A stretch of DNA of 64,000 nt from Trichomonas vaginalis G3 (GCF_026262505.1 NW_026529175.1:50972-114971), one strand, 5' to 3'; counted from the stretch's first letter, positions 22,209-36,542 are shown. Numbers and translations are program-made. Notes: generated by a model not told the origin, from the sequence alone.

Positions 22209-24995
22209 TAGACAACTTCTTTATGTCTAGAAAATTCTATCTTGCCTTTTATTTTTTTCTCGCTGTGAAACGTATTCGGTCATTTTTTTAAAAATTAATT
22301 TTTTGTTAGAGATAAGAGCTAAAACTCGGTAAACAACTTCTTTATGTCTAGAAAATTCTATCTTGCCTTTTATTTTTTTCTCGCTGTGAAACGTATTCGG
22401 TCATTTTTTTAAAAATTAATTTTTTGTTAGAGATAAGAGCTAAAACTCGGTAAACAACTTCTTTATGTCTAGAAAATTCTATCTTGCCTTTTATTTTTTT
22501 CTCGCTGTGAAACGTATTCGGTCATTTTTTTAAAAAATTAATTTTTTGTTAGAGATAAGAGCTAAAACTCGGTAAACAACTTCTTTATGTCTAGAAAATT
22601 CTATCTTGCCTTTTATTTTTTCTCGCTGTGAAAACGTATTCGGTCATTTTTTTTAAAATTAATTTTTTGTTAGAGATAAGAGCTAAACTCGGTAAACAAC
22701 TTCTTTATGTCTAGAAAATTCTATCTTGCCTTTTATTTTTTTTCTCGCTGTGAAACGTATTCGGTCATTTTTTTAAAAATTAATTTTTTGTTAGAGATAA
22801 GAGCTAAAACTCGGTAAACAACTTCTTTATGTCTAGAAAATTCTATCTTGCCTTTTATTTTTTTCTCGCTGTGAAAGTATTCGGTCATTTTTTTAAAAAT
22901 TAATTTTTTGTTAGAGATAAGAGCTAAAACTCGGTAAACAACTTCTTTATGTCTAGAAAATTCTATCTTGCCTTTTATTTTTTTCTCGCTGTGAAACGTA
23001 TTCGGTCATTTTTTTAAAAATTAATTTTTTGTTAGAGATAAGAGCTAAAACTCGGTAAACAACTTCTTTATGTCTAGAAAATTCTATCTTGCCTTTTATT
23101 TTTTTCTCGCTGTGAAACGTATTCGGTCATTTTTTTAAAAATTAATTTTTTGTTAGAGATAAGAGCTAAAACTCGGTAAACAACTTCTTTATGTCTAGAA
23201 AATTCTATCTTGCCTTTTATTTTTTTCTCGCTGTGAAACGTATTCGGTCATTTTTTTAAAAATTAATTTTTTGTTAGAGATAAGAGCTAAAACTCGGTAA
23301 ACAACTTCTTTATGTCTAGAAAATTCTATCTTGCCTTTTATTTTTTTCTCGCTGTGAAACGTATTCGGTCATTTTTTTAAAAATTAATTTTTTGTTAGAG
23401 ATAAGAGCTAAAACTCGGTAAACAACTTCTTTATGTCTAGAAAATTCTATCTTGCCTTTTTTTTTTCTCGCTGTGAAACGTATTCGGTCATTTTTTTAAA
23501 AATTAATTTTTTGTTAGAGATAAGAGCTAAAACTCGGTAAACAACTTCTTTATGTCTAGAAAATTCTATCTTGCCTTTTATTTTTTTCTCGCTGTGAAAC
23601 GTATTCGGTCATTTTTTTAAAAATTAATTTTTTGTTAGAGATAAGAGCTAAAACTCGGTAAACAACTTCTTTATGTCTAGAAAATTCTATCTTGCCTTTT
23701 ATTTTTTTCTCGCTGTGAAACGTATTCGGTCATTTTTTTAAAAATTAATTTTTTGTTAGAGATAAGAGCTAAAACTCGGTAAACAACTTCTTTATGTCTA
23801 GAAAATTCTATCTTGCCTTTTATTTTTTTCTCGCTGTGAAACGTATTCGGTCATTTTTTTAAAAATTAATTTTTTGTTAGAGATAAGAGCTAAAACTCGG
23901 TAAACAACTTCTTTATGTCTAGAAAATTCTATCTTGCCTTTTATTTTTTTCTCGCTGTGAAACGTATTCGGTCATTTTTTTAAAAATTAATTTTTTGTTA
24001 GAGATAAGAGCTAAAACTCGGTAAACAACTTCTTTATGTCTAGAAAATTCTATCTTGCCTTTTATTTTTTTCTCGCTGTGAAACGTATTCGGTCATTTTT
24101 TTAAAAATTAATTTTTTGTTAGAGATAAGAGCTAAAACTCGGTAAACAACTTCTTTATGTCTAGAAAATTCTATCTTGCCTTTTATTTTTTTCTCGCTGT
24201 GAAACGTATTCGGTCATTTTTTTAAAAATTAATTTTTTGTTAGAGATAAGAGCTAAAACTCGGTAAACAACTTCTTTATGTCTAGAAAATTCTATCTTGC
24301 CTTTTATTTTTTTCTCGCTGTGAAACGTATTCGGTCATTTTTTTAAAAATTAATTTTTTGTTAGAGATAAGAGCTAAAACTCGGTAAACAACTTCTTTAT
24401 GTCTAGAAAATTCTATCTTGCCTTTTATTTTTTTCTCGCTTGAAACGTATTCGGTCATTTTTTTAAAAATTAATTTTTTGTTAGAGATAAGAGCTAAAAC
24501 TCGGTAAACAACTTCTTTATGTCTAGAAAATTCTATCTTGCCTTTTATTTTTTTCTCGCTGTGAAACGTATTCGGTCATTTTTTTAAAAATTAATTTTTT
24601 GTTAGAGATAAGAGCTAAAACTCGGTAAACAACTTCTTTATGTCTAGAAAATTCTATCTTGCCTTTTATTTTTTTCTCGCTGTGAAACGTATTCGGTCAT
24701 TTTTTTAAAAATTAATTTTTTGTTAGAGATAAGAGCTAAAACTCGGTAAACAACTTCTTTATGTCTAGAAAATTCTATCTTGCCTTTTATTTTTTTCTCG
24801 CTGTGAAACGTATTCGGTCATTTTTTTAAAAATTAATTTTTTGTTAGAGATAAGAGCTAAAACTCGGTAAACAACTTCTTTATGTCTAGAAAATTCTATC
24901 TTGCCTTTTATTTTTTTCTCGCTGTGAAACGTATTCGGTCATTTTTTTAAAAATTAATTTTTTGTTAGAGATAAGAGCTAAAACTTTGCAGACAA
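22209..24995 (+). repeat. 121-bp tandem array, 23 copies (unit 2 right arm)
   Basis: The longest array, ~2.79 kb. A few copies carry one- or two-base length changes in T-runs or at GTGAAACG; the rest are identical. Confidence 0.95.
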
Positions 24996-25570
24996 CTCCC
25001 CCATGTCTAGCAAATTTAACATTCGTCTCCCATTTTTATATATTTGGTTTAGAATGTTCGAAAATGCGTAATATGGTCATTAATATTAATTAAAAAGAAC
25101 CTTGAATTAATTCAATCTGATCTCACAAAATATTTTAAATTACAAACTTTGTAGTTTGAATAGATAATTAGTATTAAACTCAAATAACTAGTTTATTTTT
25201 GAATAAAAATTATTTGAATTCATTCAATTTTGTGAATTTCCCTTCAAAAATCAAGTTTAAATATCTTATTTGCCATATAATTATAAATACAATGAAACAT
25301 ATTCGAAATTGAAAAGAATGACTTTTTCTGTTCTTTCAATCATTCAATTTGAATTTTGCAATATTGGATTTCTCATTAAATAGCTATTAAAAACAACAAG
25401 CAATTTAACTTACATTCAAATTTATTTGTGTTATATTCAATCTTCTCAAAACTTATAATTTTCGGCTATAGCATGAGTATATGCTATATAATATAATAAA
25501 CCTATAATAGTATCATTCTTTCAATTATTTGAAGAGAAAACCGAAAAAATCTATTTTCGGTCTATAACAA

Positions 25571-28500
25571 GGTTTATCCTTCGCTTTTAAGATCATTGAA
25601 TTTGATTTTTACATAAAATAGTTATATATTAGAAAATAATATGAGTTTATGTGATATTATTTTTCAGAAGATTTTGTGTTCTTATTCAAAATTTTATTTT
25701 TTTTATTCAAAAGAATCCTTACAAAATATACATTTACTTTAATTAATATTTAAAAACGTGCTCTATCAAAAGTTCCAAAAATTCAATATTTTAGCTTTTC
25801 TGAGGTGTCACTTTTGATGAATTTCTGTTTACAACAGTTCATTCAGATTTTTTTCGTGAACCGAAATGACACGATGACGAAACCACTATACTTAGATTTG
25901 GTGACTACCTTATATAAAAACGATATGTGGTGTTTGGCCGGACGATAACCTCAAAAGATATGAATTGTGCACAGGTTCGATTGTTCCGTACCGAAATGCA
26001 TCACTAGAAAAGTGACAAAAAGTGACACTTACTCTTATTTTGTGCGGCAATTTTTCTAAGTTATTTTGTTAAGCTAAATATGTTATATATCAAATCAGCT
26101 TTATAAATATTATAGAAAAGTTTATTTTTATTTTTATTTTTAATTATTATTATTATTATTTTTAAATTAAAAGAAAACATTAGAATTATATGGATATATT
26201 TAAATTAATTATAAAAATAAAATTGAATATATTGAAGTTTGAGTTTATAGGTATACAAATTTTAGAGGCATTTTGGCTGAGAACTATGGTCTGCGAGGTA
26301 CATAGATAGAATCAGTACCTCGCAGACTATAGTTCTCTATATGGCGCCGAAAATTTTTGGTGAAATGTCGTCGCATTTCACCAAAAATTTTTCGGCGCCA
26401 TAGGAAGAATTGGAGGGTGTGAGATACTATTACATGCTATAGTACTCACACCCTCCAATTCTTAGCCAAAACGGCTAAAAATTGCTCACAATTTCAACAA
26501 TTGTGAGCAATTTTCAGCCATTTTGGCTGAGAACTATGGTCTGCGAGGTACATGGATAGAATCAGTACCTCGCAGACTATAGTTCTCTATATGGCGCCCA
26601 AAAAAAAATTTATGATTGTTTTTTATCAAATCTTATCCATATTATTCTATTAATGTTAATTATATTTTATCAATTATATTTTTTTAAATAATAAACACAA
26701 AATCCACTAATTTAAAATTGGCGCCAAATGTCACTTTTGCTAGTGATGCATTTCGGTATGATATAGTGACAACTTTACGTGTCAGATTTTATGAAAATAA
26801 GGTATTTATCACAAATATATAATCAATATAATTATATTATAGAAGGCTATTTAATAAATCTATATTTATTATAAAATGATATTTAAAAAAATATGTATAA
26901 TTATTGAATTAATTTTTGATAAGGAGTCAAAAAATTTTTGACAAAATTGAAATATATTTAAGCTAAGAATTGGTGGTGTGAGATACTATTTCATGCAATA
27001 GTACTCACACCCTTCAATTCTTCCTATGGCGTCGAGAAAATTTTGGTGAAATGCGACGACATTTCGCCAAAATTTCTCGACGCCATATAGAGAACTATAG
27101 TCTGCGAGTATGTACTGATTCTATCTATGTACCTCGCAGGCTATAGTCCCCAGCCAAAATGGTTAAAAATTGTTGTGCATGAAAAATAGCATGACTTCAC
27201 TTCTGATAAAAAGTGACAGTATTTGACAGTGTTTGACATCTATTTGTCATATTTGAAAAATGGAGAATAATGATGTAAGGTATACACTAATTAAAATTAT
27301 TTGAGATGAAAATTTGAAGTGAAAATAAAATTTTATTTTTTTTAAAAAAAATCATTAATATGTGATGTTTTAAATTTGTTATTATTAATTAATATCTGAA
27401 ACTATTGAATTATAACAGTTTATATGTTCTCAATTTAAAAAAAATTGTGAAGAATTTATATTTTTGGAGAAGGGTGTTTAACATTTGTGAGTGAGAATGC
27501 AAGTAGAAGTTTGGTGTTTTAAGGCTAAGTTAATATAGATTTGCTATTGCTATATATGTGAATATGTTGTGTTATAATACAAGATATAAAAATATATTAT
27601 TAAAATTTTCGACGCCATATAGAGAACTATAGTCTGCGAGGTACTGATTCTATTTATGTGCCTCGCAGACCGTAGTTCTCAGCCAAAATGGCTAAAAAAT
27701 GGGTGCAATGTAAAAAATTGCACCCAATTTTTAGCCATTTTGGCTAGGAATTGGAGGGTGTGAGTACTATCGTTTGTAATAGTTTCTCACACCCTCTAAT
27801 TCTTCGTATATACACATTATAAAATCATTCAAAACGATACACATATTTTCTAAAAAACAATCCGAAAATTTTATTATGATAATTTATTAAACTTTAATCT
27901 AATTCTTAAACCAATTGAATATATCGAATAACACAATTAATTGAATACATCTTTTGAAATTGAAAAGAAAAATTAATAAAAATAAAAAACTGAACTTTAT
28001 TAAATAAAGAAAAGGTATGAAAAGAAGTTTGAAAACAATAAAAAAATAATGTGATTGTTGATAAACGATTTTTATTTCGACAATTATTAGAAAGGATTAT
28101 GATAGAGTTTGTAAAATATGTTCGATCTGTGTATGTCAAATCGTGCCAAGTTAAGTATACTAGGGACACAAATTGAGACGAGAAAAGCAAATTGAGAGGA
28201 AAAAACCGTTCAAAATGTTGTAAACTTTTGAATTTTAGCCCAAAAATCGCGTTCTTATTTTTGACCTATTCAATTAATAATTTTAGTTTAAATAAAAAAT
28301 AATTGTTTAGTCTAACGACGACATTCTTTTGGAATAGGAAACAAGATGATTTAAAGGTGCACCCGTATATACGTTTATTTGAGAGGAGGAGGATTACCCT
28401 CTCAATTTTGAGGGATTCGTTAGTTTATTTTCTCGATGAATATGCAATAAAATTTGATTTTTACCTTATCAATATACTTCATATAATATACACATGTTCA

Positions 28501-29283
28501 TGTAAAAACTTTTTTCCAAAATCCTCAGGAATTAAGGGATTTTTGAATTTTAATAGGGTTGCTAGATTCCCGACGATAGGTGTCTTGGAAGATTTGCCTG
28601 GTGTCATCATAGTGTCTTTAAATCAATAATTTTATTTTCGAGTTAGTTTTATCGATTTTTCAATAAAAAACATTTCTAAAACAAGAAAATAAAACGATAA
28701 AATATTTATATTTTATATAAGGATCTTATATATTTAAAATAAATATCATTTTATTTTTTTCATTGGTGTCTGTCAAACCATAATACACTATTCAAAAATT
28801 CAATGTGTCTTGCGGCTTCAAAAGACACCTTCAAATTGAATGATAGCACAGACACTATTGAGTTTTACCCATTTTATTTAGTTTTTACCCTTTTTATTTT
28901 TAAGAATTAATGAATAAAACAGCCGTTTTGCTATAACCTCAATCACTTTTATTTATTATTTTAAATATTATTTAATTTTATTATTTGAATAGGCAAACTT
29001 ATATTTGAGAAGCTCAATTTGAGACCACTTAATACATTGAAATATCATAAATATTGAAATATTAAAAAGTGTATTTCAAAATATTGAAATTATAAAAATT
29101 TATAATACTGAAATTGAGACAAATTAATAAATTCAATGTGTTTTTTTGAAATAACTCTCAAATATTATTTTTTTGTTTATTTAATGATGAATAAATATGA
29201 TTGCTTTAGTCAATCATAAAAACTAATTCAAGTTTAAAATAATGAAAGGATAATTTAATCGTTTTTTAAAATACAATTATTTT
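25571..29283. repeat. 3.7-kb spacer, copy 3 (region A)
   Basis: Near-identical to 713-4423. Inverted-repeat segment at 25989-26758; palindrome clusters at 26279-26586, 26965-27151 and 27622-27805. In cluster 2 of this copy the P1 stem has a small insertion (GCGAGTATGTAC). No gene is supported. Confidence 0.85.
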
Positions 29284-29867
29284 TTGTTATAGACCGAAAA
29301 TAGATTTTTTCGGTTTTCTCTTCAAATAATTGAAAGAATGATACTATTATAGGTTTATTATATTATATAGCATATACTCATGCTATAGCCGAAAATTATA
29401 AGTTTTGAGAAGATTGAATATAACACAAATAAATTTGAATGTAAGTTAAATTGCTTGTTGTTTTTAATAGCTATTTAATGAGAAATCCAATATTGCAAAA
29501 TTCAAATTGAATGATTGAAAGAACAGAAAAAGTCATTCTTTTCAATTTCGAATATGTTTCATTGTATTTATAATTATATGGCAAATAAGATATTTAAACT
29601 TGATTTTTGAAGGGAAATTCACAAAATTGAATGAATTCAAATAATTTTTATTCAAAAATAAACTAGTTATTTGAGTTTAATACTAATTATCTATTCAAAC
29701 TACAAAGTTTGTAATTTAAAATATTTTGTGAGATCAGATTGAATTAATTCAAGGTTCTTTTTAATTAATATTAATGACCATATTACGCATTTTCGAACAT
29801 TCTAAACCAAATATATAAAAATGGGAGACGAATGTTAAATTTGCTAGACATGGGGGAGTTGTCTGCA

Positions 29868-30472
29868 AAGTTTTAGCTCTTATCTCTAACAAAAAATTAA
29901 TTTTTAAAAAAATGACCGAATACGTTTCACAGCGAGAAAAAAATAAAAGGCAAGATAGAATTTTCTAGACATAAAGAAGTTGTTTACCGAGTTTTAGCTC
30001 TTATCTCTAACAAAAAATTAATTTTTAAAAAAATGACCGAATACGTTTCACAGCGAGAAAAAAATAAAAGGCAAGATAGAATTTTCTAGACATAAAGAAG
30101 TTGTTTACCGAGTTTTAGCTCTTATCTCTAACAAAAAATTAATTTTTAAAAAAATGACCGAATACGTTTCACAGCGAGAAAAAAATAAAAGGCAAGATAG
30201 AATTTTCTAGACATAAAGAAGTTGTTTACCGAGTTTTAGCTCTTATCTCTAACAAAAAATTAATTTTTAAAAAAATGACCGAATACGTTTCACAGCGAGA
30301 AAAAAATAAAAGGCAAGATAGAATTTTCTAGACATAAAGAAGTTGTTTACCGAGTTTTAGCTCTTATCTCTAACAAAAAATTAATTTTTAAAAAAATGAC
30401 CGAATACGTTTCACAGCGAGAAAAAAATAAAAGGCAAGATAGAATTTTCTAGACATAAAGAAGTTGTCTACC
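29868..30472 (-). repeat. 121-bp tandem array, 5 copies (unit 3 left arm)
   Basis: Five inverted copies of the 121-bp unit, essentially identical to the left arm of unit 1. Confidence 0.95.
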
Positions 30473-30885
30473 AAGTGTCAGCTGTTACTTCTTCTCAATA
30501 CTGATATAAAATAAAAATCTTTATTATTTATTTAACCTTTATTGTTTCATTAAACTTCATTTATTTTATATTATAGTTTTATTCTTTTAGCTACTTGTAA
30601 ACTAATCTAATTTTATATCATCATTTTACCGGATTATTCTTCAGTACATCGATTGTGTATCTAAAATAATATCATTATCCTTATTCTGTTTTTTCCAAAA
30701 TTCTTTTAAATATCTTTTTTGGTTAGATTACTTTATACTTTTTACTTTTATTTTTTAATTTCAAAAAAAAAATTTGGTGATTGTTCTATTCTGTTACAAT
30801 GTGCATTATCATATTCTAATGAATTATTCATTACATACATTTAAAAAAACTTGTTAAAAATGAAATTAAAAAATTATGTTTATTA

Positions 30886-31750
30886 TTACGCTGTGAATGT
30901 GTCAACAGCGGTCATGCCTGTATCTGTATCCCATATTTGCCACAACCTTTCTGTATCTGCATTTGTGTATTTCGGTTTCAGCTGATACATTTGATTTGGC
31001 GTGTAATTTGTTCCAGTTAATGGATTAATTGGGAGATCTTCATGCGGTGTGTTATTATTGTACTCCCAAATAAAGGCAGGAATAGCCTGAATGCTTTGGC
31101 AGCGCTCCAATGTCGGCCAGAATCTCTCAATCTTCCCATTTTGGTAGGGAGAATGAGAGTCTGTATGCCGCCATTGGACGCCCCAAAGATCAAGTAGATC
31201 TTGAAAGGCGCCCCTATTTTCTGAACCGTTGTCGGTCCAGAAACAATAAGGGGCGCCAAATTCAATGAAGGCGGAAGCCGCAACGTTCGCTGTCGTCGTT
31301 GCCAGCATATCTGGTATTTGGATACACGCTAGGACTTTGCGGCTAAAATCGTCGATTATGCCATAAATATACTGGCCACGAACACCCCTAAAATAATGAA
31401 CATCTGCGTGCCAGATAAGATTGGGTGAAAGCGCCAATATCTTACTGCTGTTTCTGGCCGGCATGCTCTAATCGCGTCTTGGTGAAATGATTTTCTTTGA
31501 AGTATCTGCGTACTTCTCTATAAGATAAATCAATTTGTTGTATCATAAGACGAAATGGTGGAAGTGAACTCAAAATAAGAGTAATTAGGTTATTTTGCCG
31601 ACCAAATATATTTACAAGGCAAAATATCATATTACATGTCAACCTATTATCAGTATGTTTTGATAAAAAAAATTTATCAAATATCATATTAAAATTAACA
31701 TCTATATCTATATCAATATCTACACTATAAATTTTTTTATTCAATATCAT
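30886..31750 (-). pseudogene. DD35E integrase-like transposase, unit 3 left arm, broken
   Basis: Homologous along its length to 16547-17413, including the Thr variant and all three catalytic acidic residues. The reading frame is interrupted once, between the N-terminal part and the catalytic core. The interruption lies in short C and G runs, so an assembly base error is possible. Confidence 0.75.
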
Positions 31751-32155
31751 AGATTTCAAAAATTTATTTCAATTTTAAATTAATTTATGGTTTTCATCAA
31801 AATTGTTTTTTATTAAAAAGCATGTTTCACAATTTTTACGGTTTCTTTCAAAAGTTATAAAAAAGGAGTCAATAAGAAATTTCAACGCTTCAAGAAGGAA
31901 TCAAAGAAATTGACGAAGTTCCAGAATTTTATTCAACAATTCTTAATCAATTAACAAAAACTATACCGAAACTTATCTTACCATCCAAATCAAATCACAT
32001 TACATACGGAATAAACATTTAATCTTTTACCATTAAAATTATATTTATACGTTATTTAATTTTTTTACGTCTAAGTTGAATAGGATAATAGCCGAAGATA
32101 TAAAGTAACTATAGTTTACAAGCTAAGGAACAAATCAGCATTGAAACTAAAAAAT

Positions 32156-32507
32156 AACGTATTTGAATAATTTCGTAAAAAATTAGAATTACTCGATATT
32201 AAGCATATTGCTTTTCTATCATATATGCTTATATTCTACAATAGTGTTACCAAACATCGGGCAACATCATACGTATAATACAACTTTTTCGTACTTCTTT
32301 ATCGAATTTAAATAGAACTAAGTTTTTATTTTAAATAAAAGAGAAATAATTCTAATTTATAATCTCATTATTAATTTATTCTCATTTTAATATTTCATCG
32401 ATTTTTTATTATCGATATTCAATACAAATGAATTCATATTATAATAGTATCTAGTATAACTAGGTATTCTATCACAGTATTTCTTCAATTTATTATAATA
32501 TTTCAGC
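32156..32507. other. 352-bp centre of foldback unit 3 (region B)
   Basis: Same length and sequence as the other centres. Non-coding. Confidence 0.7.
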
Positions 32508-32623
32508 ATTTTTTAGTTTCAATGCTGATTTGTTCGAGTGTGGGACAACTATCCAGTGTCACTTTTTATTAACCTTATTTTTAAAAAATTAATAAAATAA
32601 TAATAAAAAATTATTTGAATCTT

Positions 32624-34306
32624 TTACATTAATTGTTTCTTTTTTAAAAGTACCTTTAAAGTACAATAAACAAGATTTGAATCTATTGATCCTTGTTGCA
32701 AACTTGAATATATTGCTTCAAGCATTTTCAAACATTCGACTTTTTTGTTTTCCAATATTTGTTCATGGTCATTAGCTTTTCGTAATATACGAACAACTTT
32801 ATCACTATTGATTAATTGAACTTTAAATTTAATCAATAATGCTGGAACAACCGTTGTGTATAATTCAACAACAAAATCGTCTAATCGAATATTCCTTCTC
32901 TCTGGGAAATAAGAATGCTTGAGAACTTTGAAATGTGACTCACTGACGTTATTAGTCGCGTCACCTCCGTTGCGATAGCGCTTATTCCAACGATCTAAAT
33001 GATGCCTCCATTGCCTATCGAAGTACTTTTGGGCTTTCGGTTCAGTGGAAAGAATTTCAAGAATTCGATCATAAACTGCATCTAGGTCTGCAGCTTCTTC
33101 TTGAGTGAGGTGCTCTGGAACTTCTTCACTTGTTTCAAACGTTTCTTCTTCTGGAATAAATTCAGAATCGTTTGGATCATCAGAAGATTCTCGTGGTAAA
33201 AAGATTTGAGAAGGTTGAAATTCATTTTCGATGAATTCTTCTTCATATTGTTCCTCTTCTTCAATTTCTTCTGCTTGAAGTAAGTGAGATTGAGCTGGTT
33301 CCTCTCTAGGATTTTCTTCTTCTTGGTTCTGTTCTTCCTCGGGAGATTCTTCTTTAGTATCGAATACTAATAATTTCATTAGATTATAAAATTCTTCAAA
33401 ATTGTCTCGTGATTTAAACTTATCCGCTTTTCTTAATATGGCGCGAAGGACATGCACGCCACACCAAAGAATATGACAGTTTGGAATACCTCGCTCAATT
33501 GCCTCGGCTATTTGTGGGGCGCAGTCCATACTTATCATCTCGGGTTCTCTATTAATATATTGAAAATAACGACAAACACAATATTGAATATTTTCGCTTG
33601 TGTCAGGAGAAATAAAGAAATACAAAAAAGGAAAAACAATAGTATGTTCTGTTTTTCCTGTGAGTGCATATAATGGAATGTTAGCCCTTAGAAGTTTATA
33701 CGTTGAATCGATGTGAAACGTAGAAATTTGGTGACCAAGGGCCTTCGCTTCGAAAGGTGCATATAAAAAAACTAGTTTTCCCGGCTCAGAGATAAATTCA
33801 ATTAAATCTTCTGGACAACTTTCTTGAACAGATTCGACAAAGATAGCTAAAGAAACTTTTTCATCCGAACTAAAGCGTTTGGAAACAATTTCAGCTCTTT
33901 GAGCAAATTTACGTAATGCATCTGGACCTTGTGCAAATATTGAAAGTAACTCTTCGTCTGTATATGAAATATTTAAGTCTTGGAAACACTTAAGTTGAGC
34001 TGTAGCATGATTCATATTGTTTTCAAAGTAATGTTTAAGATAATTTCTGACAAATAATGAGGATATTGTTTTTGTTGATTTCGGAGGTGCAGAATGATCA
34101 TGAGAGTCAGAGTGGATTAGTAGTTCATATTTATCTTGATCTATTATCCGGACTTTGAATTTAGCTTGACATTGTGGATACTTACATTTGTATTCGATCG
34201 TGGAGTATTCTTTCCTGCATTTTTGAGAGTAGCCCATGCTAGCTTTTATCTCTTCTTGGATACCAAACTGGAGGAGCTCCATAGTGTTGAATATCACGGG
34301 CTCCAT
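32624..34306 (-). CDS. MULE transposase, copy 2
   Basis: 560 residues, differing from copy 1 at one position (Ser for Pro at about residue 540). It has the same zinc-binding region, DDE residues (Asp200, Asp261, Glu456), CGVH motif and acidic linker. The frame is open throughout, so the element could in principle be autonomous. Confidence 0.92.
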   Translation of the reverse strand: MEPVIFNTMELLQFGIQEEIKASMGYSQKCRKEYSTIEYKCKYPQCQAKFKVRIIDQDKYELLIHSDSHDHSAPPKSTKTISSLFVRNYLKHYFENNMNHATAQLKCFQDLNISYTDEELLSIFAQGPDALRKFAQRAEIVSKRFSSDEKVSLAIFVESVQESCPEDLIEFISEPGKLVFLYAPFEAKALGHQISTFHIDSTYKLLRANIPLYALTGKTEHTIVFPFLYFFISPDTSENIQYCVCRYFQYINREPEMISMDCAPQIAEAIERGIPNCHILWCGVHVLRAILRKADKFKSRDNFEEFYNLMKLLVFDTKEESPEEEQNQEEENPREEPAQSHLLQAEEIEEEEQYEEEFIENEFQPSQIFLPRESSDDPNDSEFIPEEETFETSEEVPEHLTQEEAADLDAVYDRILEILSTEPKAQKYFDRQWRHHLDRWNKRYRNGGDATNNVSESHFKVLKHSYFPERRNIRLDDFVVELYTTVVPALLIKFKVQLINSDKVVRILRKANDHEQILENKKVECLKMLEAIYSSLQQGSIDSNLVYCTLKVLLKKKQLM

Positions 34307-34450
34307 ACAACAAATTGAATAAGGTATTTCAAAATTTGAAGGAAATGGTCCATCATTGAATGTAGTGGCCGGGAATTGAATGACATACAGATAGTTTGAG
34401 GAAATTTGTTATAAATTATAATATAATTGAAGAATTAATTATCAAAACAA

Positions 34451-34700
34451 GTCTAAGAGCCATTTGTCAGATTTTCCCGAAATGCAAGGTTAAGATTTTA
34501 GCAGCGACTAACTTTGAGTGTACATATATAATTGTTATACTGAGTACTTTCTATCTGTGTTACTTATTTGAGTCTAAGAGCCATTTGTCAGATTTTCCCG
34601 AAATGCAAGGTTAAGATTTTAGCAGCGACTAACTTTGAGTGTACATATATAATTGTTATACTGAGTACTTTCTATCTGTGTTACTTATTTGAGTCTAAGA
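34451..34700 (+). repeat. 121-bp direct duplication inside MULE copy 2
   Basis: Same two-copy duplication as at 20115-20364, with copies starting at about 34451 and 34572. It was therefore present before the unit was duplicated. Confidence 0.9.
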
Positions 34701-35264
34701 GTCATTTCTACCATAGAACTAGATATTGTCTCTCATTAAATATATATAACTGTAAACTGCTTAATTCATTTATCTATTTAGATAAAATTATATTTATATA
34801 AGATTTCATGTTATTATTTCATCTTTATTATTTTTTTTATTCCTTTGAAAAGTGACACTGGATAGTTTGTCCCTTTCTCGATTTGTTCCTTAGCTTGTAA
34901 ACTATAGTTACTTTATATCTTCGGCTATTATCCTATTCAACTTAGACGTAAAAAAATTAAATAACGTATAAATATAATTTTAATGGTAAAAGATTAAATG
35001 TTTATTCCGTATGTAATGTGATTTGATTTGGATGGTAAGATAAGTTTCGGTATAGTTTTTGTTAATTGATTAAGAATTGTTGAATAAAATTCTGGAACTT
35101 CGTCAATTTCTTTGATTCCTTCTTGAAGCGTTGAAATTTCTTATTGACTCTCTTTTTATAACTTTTGAAAGAAACCGTAAAAATTGTGAAACATGCTTTT
35201 TAATAAAAAACAATTTGATGAAAACCATAAATTAATTTAAAATTGAAATAAATTTTTGAAATCT

Positions 35265-36129
35265 ATGATATTGAATAAAAAAATTTATAGTGTAGATATT
35301 GATATAGATATAGATGTTAATTTTAATATGATATTTGATAAATTTTTTTTATCAAAACATACTGATAATAGGTTGACATGTAATATGATATTTTGCCTTG
35401 TAAATATATTTGGTCGGCAAAATAACCTAATTACTCTTATTTTGAGTTCACTTCCACCATTTCGTCTTATGATACAACAAATTGATTTATCTTATAGAGA
35501 AGTACGCAGATACTTCAAAGAAAATCATTTCACCAAGACGCGATTAGAGCATGCCGGGCCAGAAACAGCAGTAAGATATTGGGCGCTTTCACCCAATCTT
35601 ATCTGGCACGCAGATGTTCATTATTTTAGGGGTGTTCGTGGCCAGTATATTTATGGCATAATCGACGATTTTAGCCGCAAAGTCCTAGCGTGTATCCAAA
35701 TACCAGATATGCTGGCAGCGACGACAGCGAACGTTGCGGCTTCCGCCTTCATTGAATTTGGCGCCCCTTATTGTTTCTGGACCGACAACGGTTCAGAAAA
35801 TAGGGGCGCCTTTCAAGATCTACTTGATCTTTGGGGCGTCCAATGGCGGCATACAGACTCTCATTCTCCCTACCAAAATGGGAAGATTGAGAGATTCTGG
35901 CCGACATTGGAGCGCTGCCAAAGCATTCAGGCTATTCCTGCCTTTATTTGGGAGTACAATAATAACACCGCATGAAGATCTCCCAATTAATCCATTAACT
36001 GGAACAAATTACACGCCAAATCAAATGTATCAGCTGAAACCGAAATACACAAATGCAGATACAGAAAGGTTGTGGCAAATATGGGATACAGATACAGGCA
36101 TGACCGCTGTTGACACATTCACAGCGTAA
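35265..36129 (+). pseudogene. DD35E integrase-like transposase, unit 3 right arm, broken
   Basis: Matches 20927-21793 up to the WEYNNNT region beyond the catalytic Glu, where a loss within an ACA repeat changes frame for the last ~50 residues. The catalytic core itself is unbroken, so a C-terminally altered protein of ~236 residues could still be made. Confidence 0.75.
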
Positions 36130-36542
36130 TAATAAACATAATTTTTTAATTTCATTTTTAACAAGTTTTTTTAAATGTATGTAATGAATAATTCATTAGA
36201 ATATGATAATGCACATTGTAACAGAATAGAACAATCACCAAATTTTTTTTTTGAAATTAAAAAATAAAAGTAAAAAGTATAAAGTAATCTAACCAAAAAA
36301 GATATTTAAAAGAATTTTGGAAAAAACAGAATAAGGATAATGATATTATTTAGATACACAATCGATGTACTGAAGAATAATCCGGTAAAATGATGATATA
36401 AAATTAGATTAGTTTACAAGTAGCTAAAAGAATAAAACTATAATATAAAATAAATGAAGTTTAATGAAACAATAAAGGTTAAATAAATAATAAAGATTTT
36501 TATTTTATATCAGTATTGAGAAGAAGTAACAGCTGACACTTG

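Larger units (their letters stand above)
14942..25570. mobile_element. Foldback unit 2, carrying a MULE
   Basis: Left arm 14942-17818, centre 17819-18170, right arm from 18171 to 25570. A MULE (18199-20543) lies 28 bp inside the right arm. The ends and internal order match unit 1. The right-arm array is the longest in the window (23 copies). Confidence 0.75.
32536..34879 (-). mobile_element. Mutator-like element (MULE), copy 2
   Basis: 2344 bp, near-identical to 18199-20543, with the same ends and the same 9-bp target duplication GATTTGTTC (32527-32535 and 34880-34888). Identical site and duplication mean this copy arose by duplication of the host unit, not by a second insertion. The left terminal repeat is one A shorter than in copy 1. 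Confidence 0.95.
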
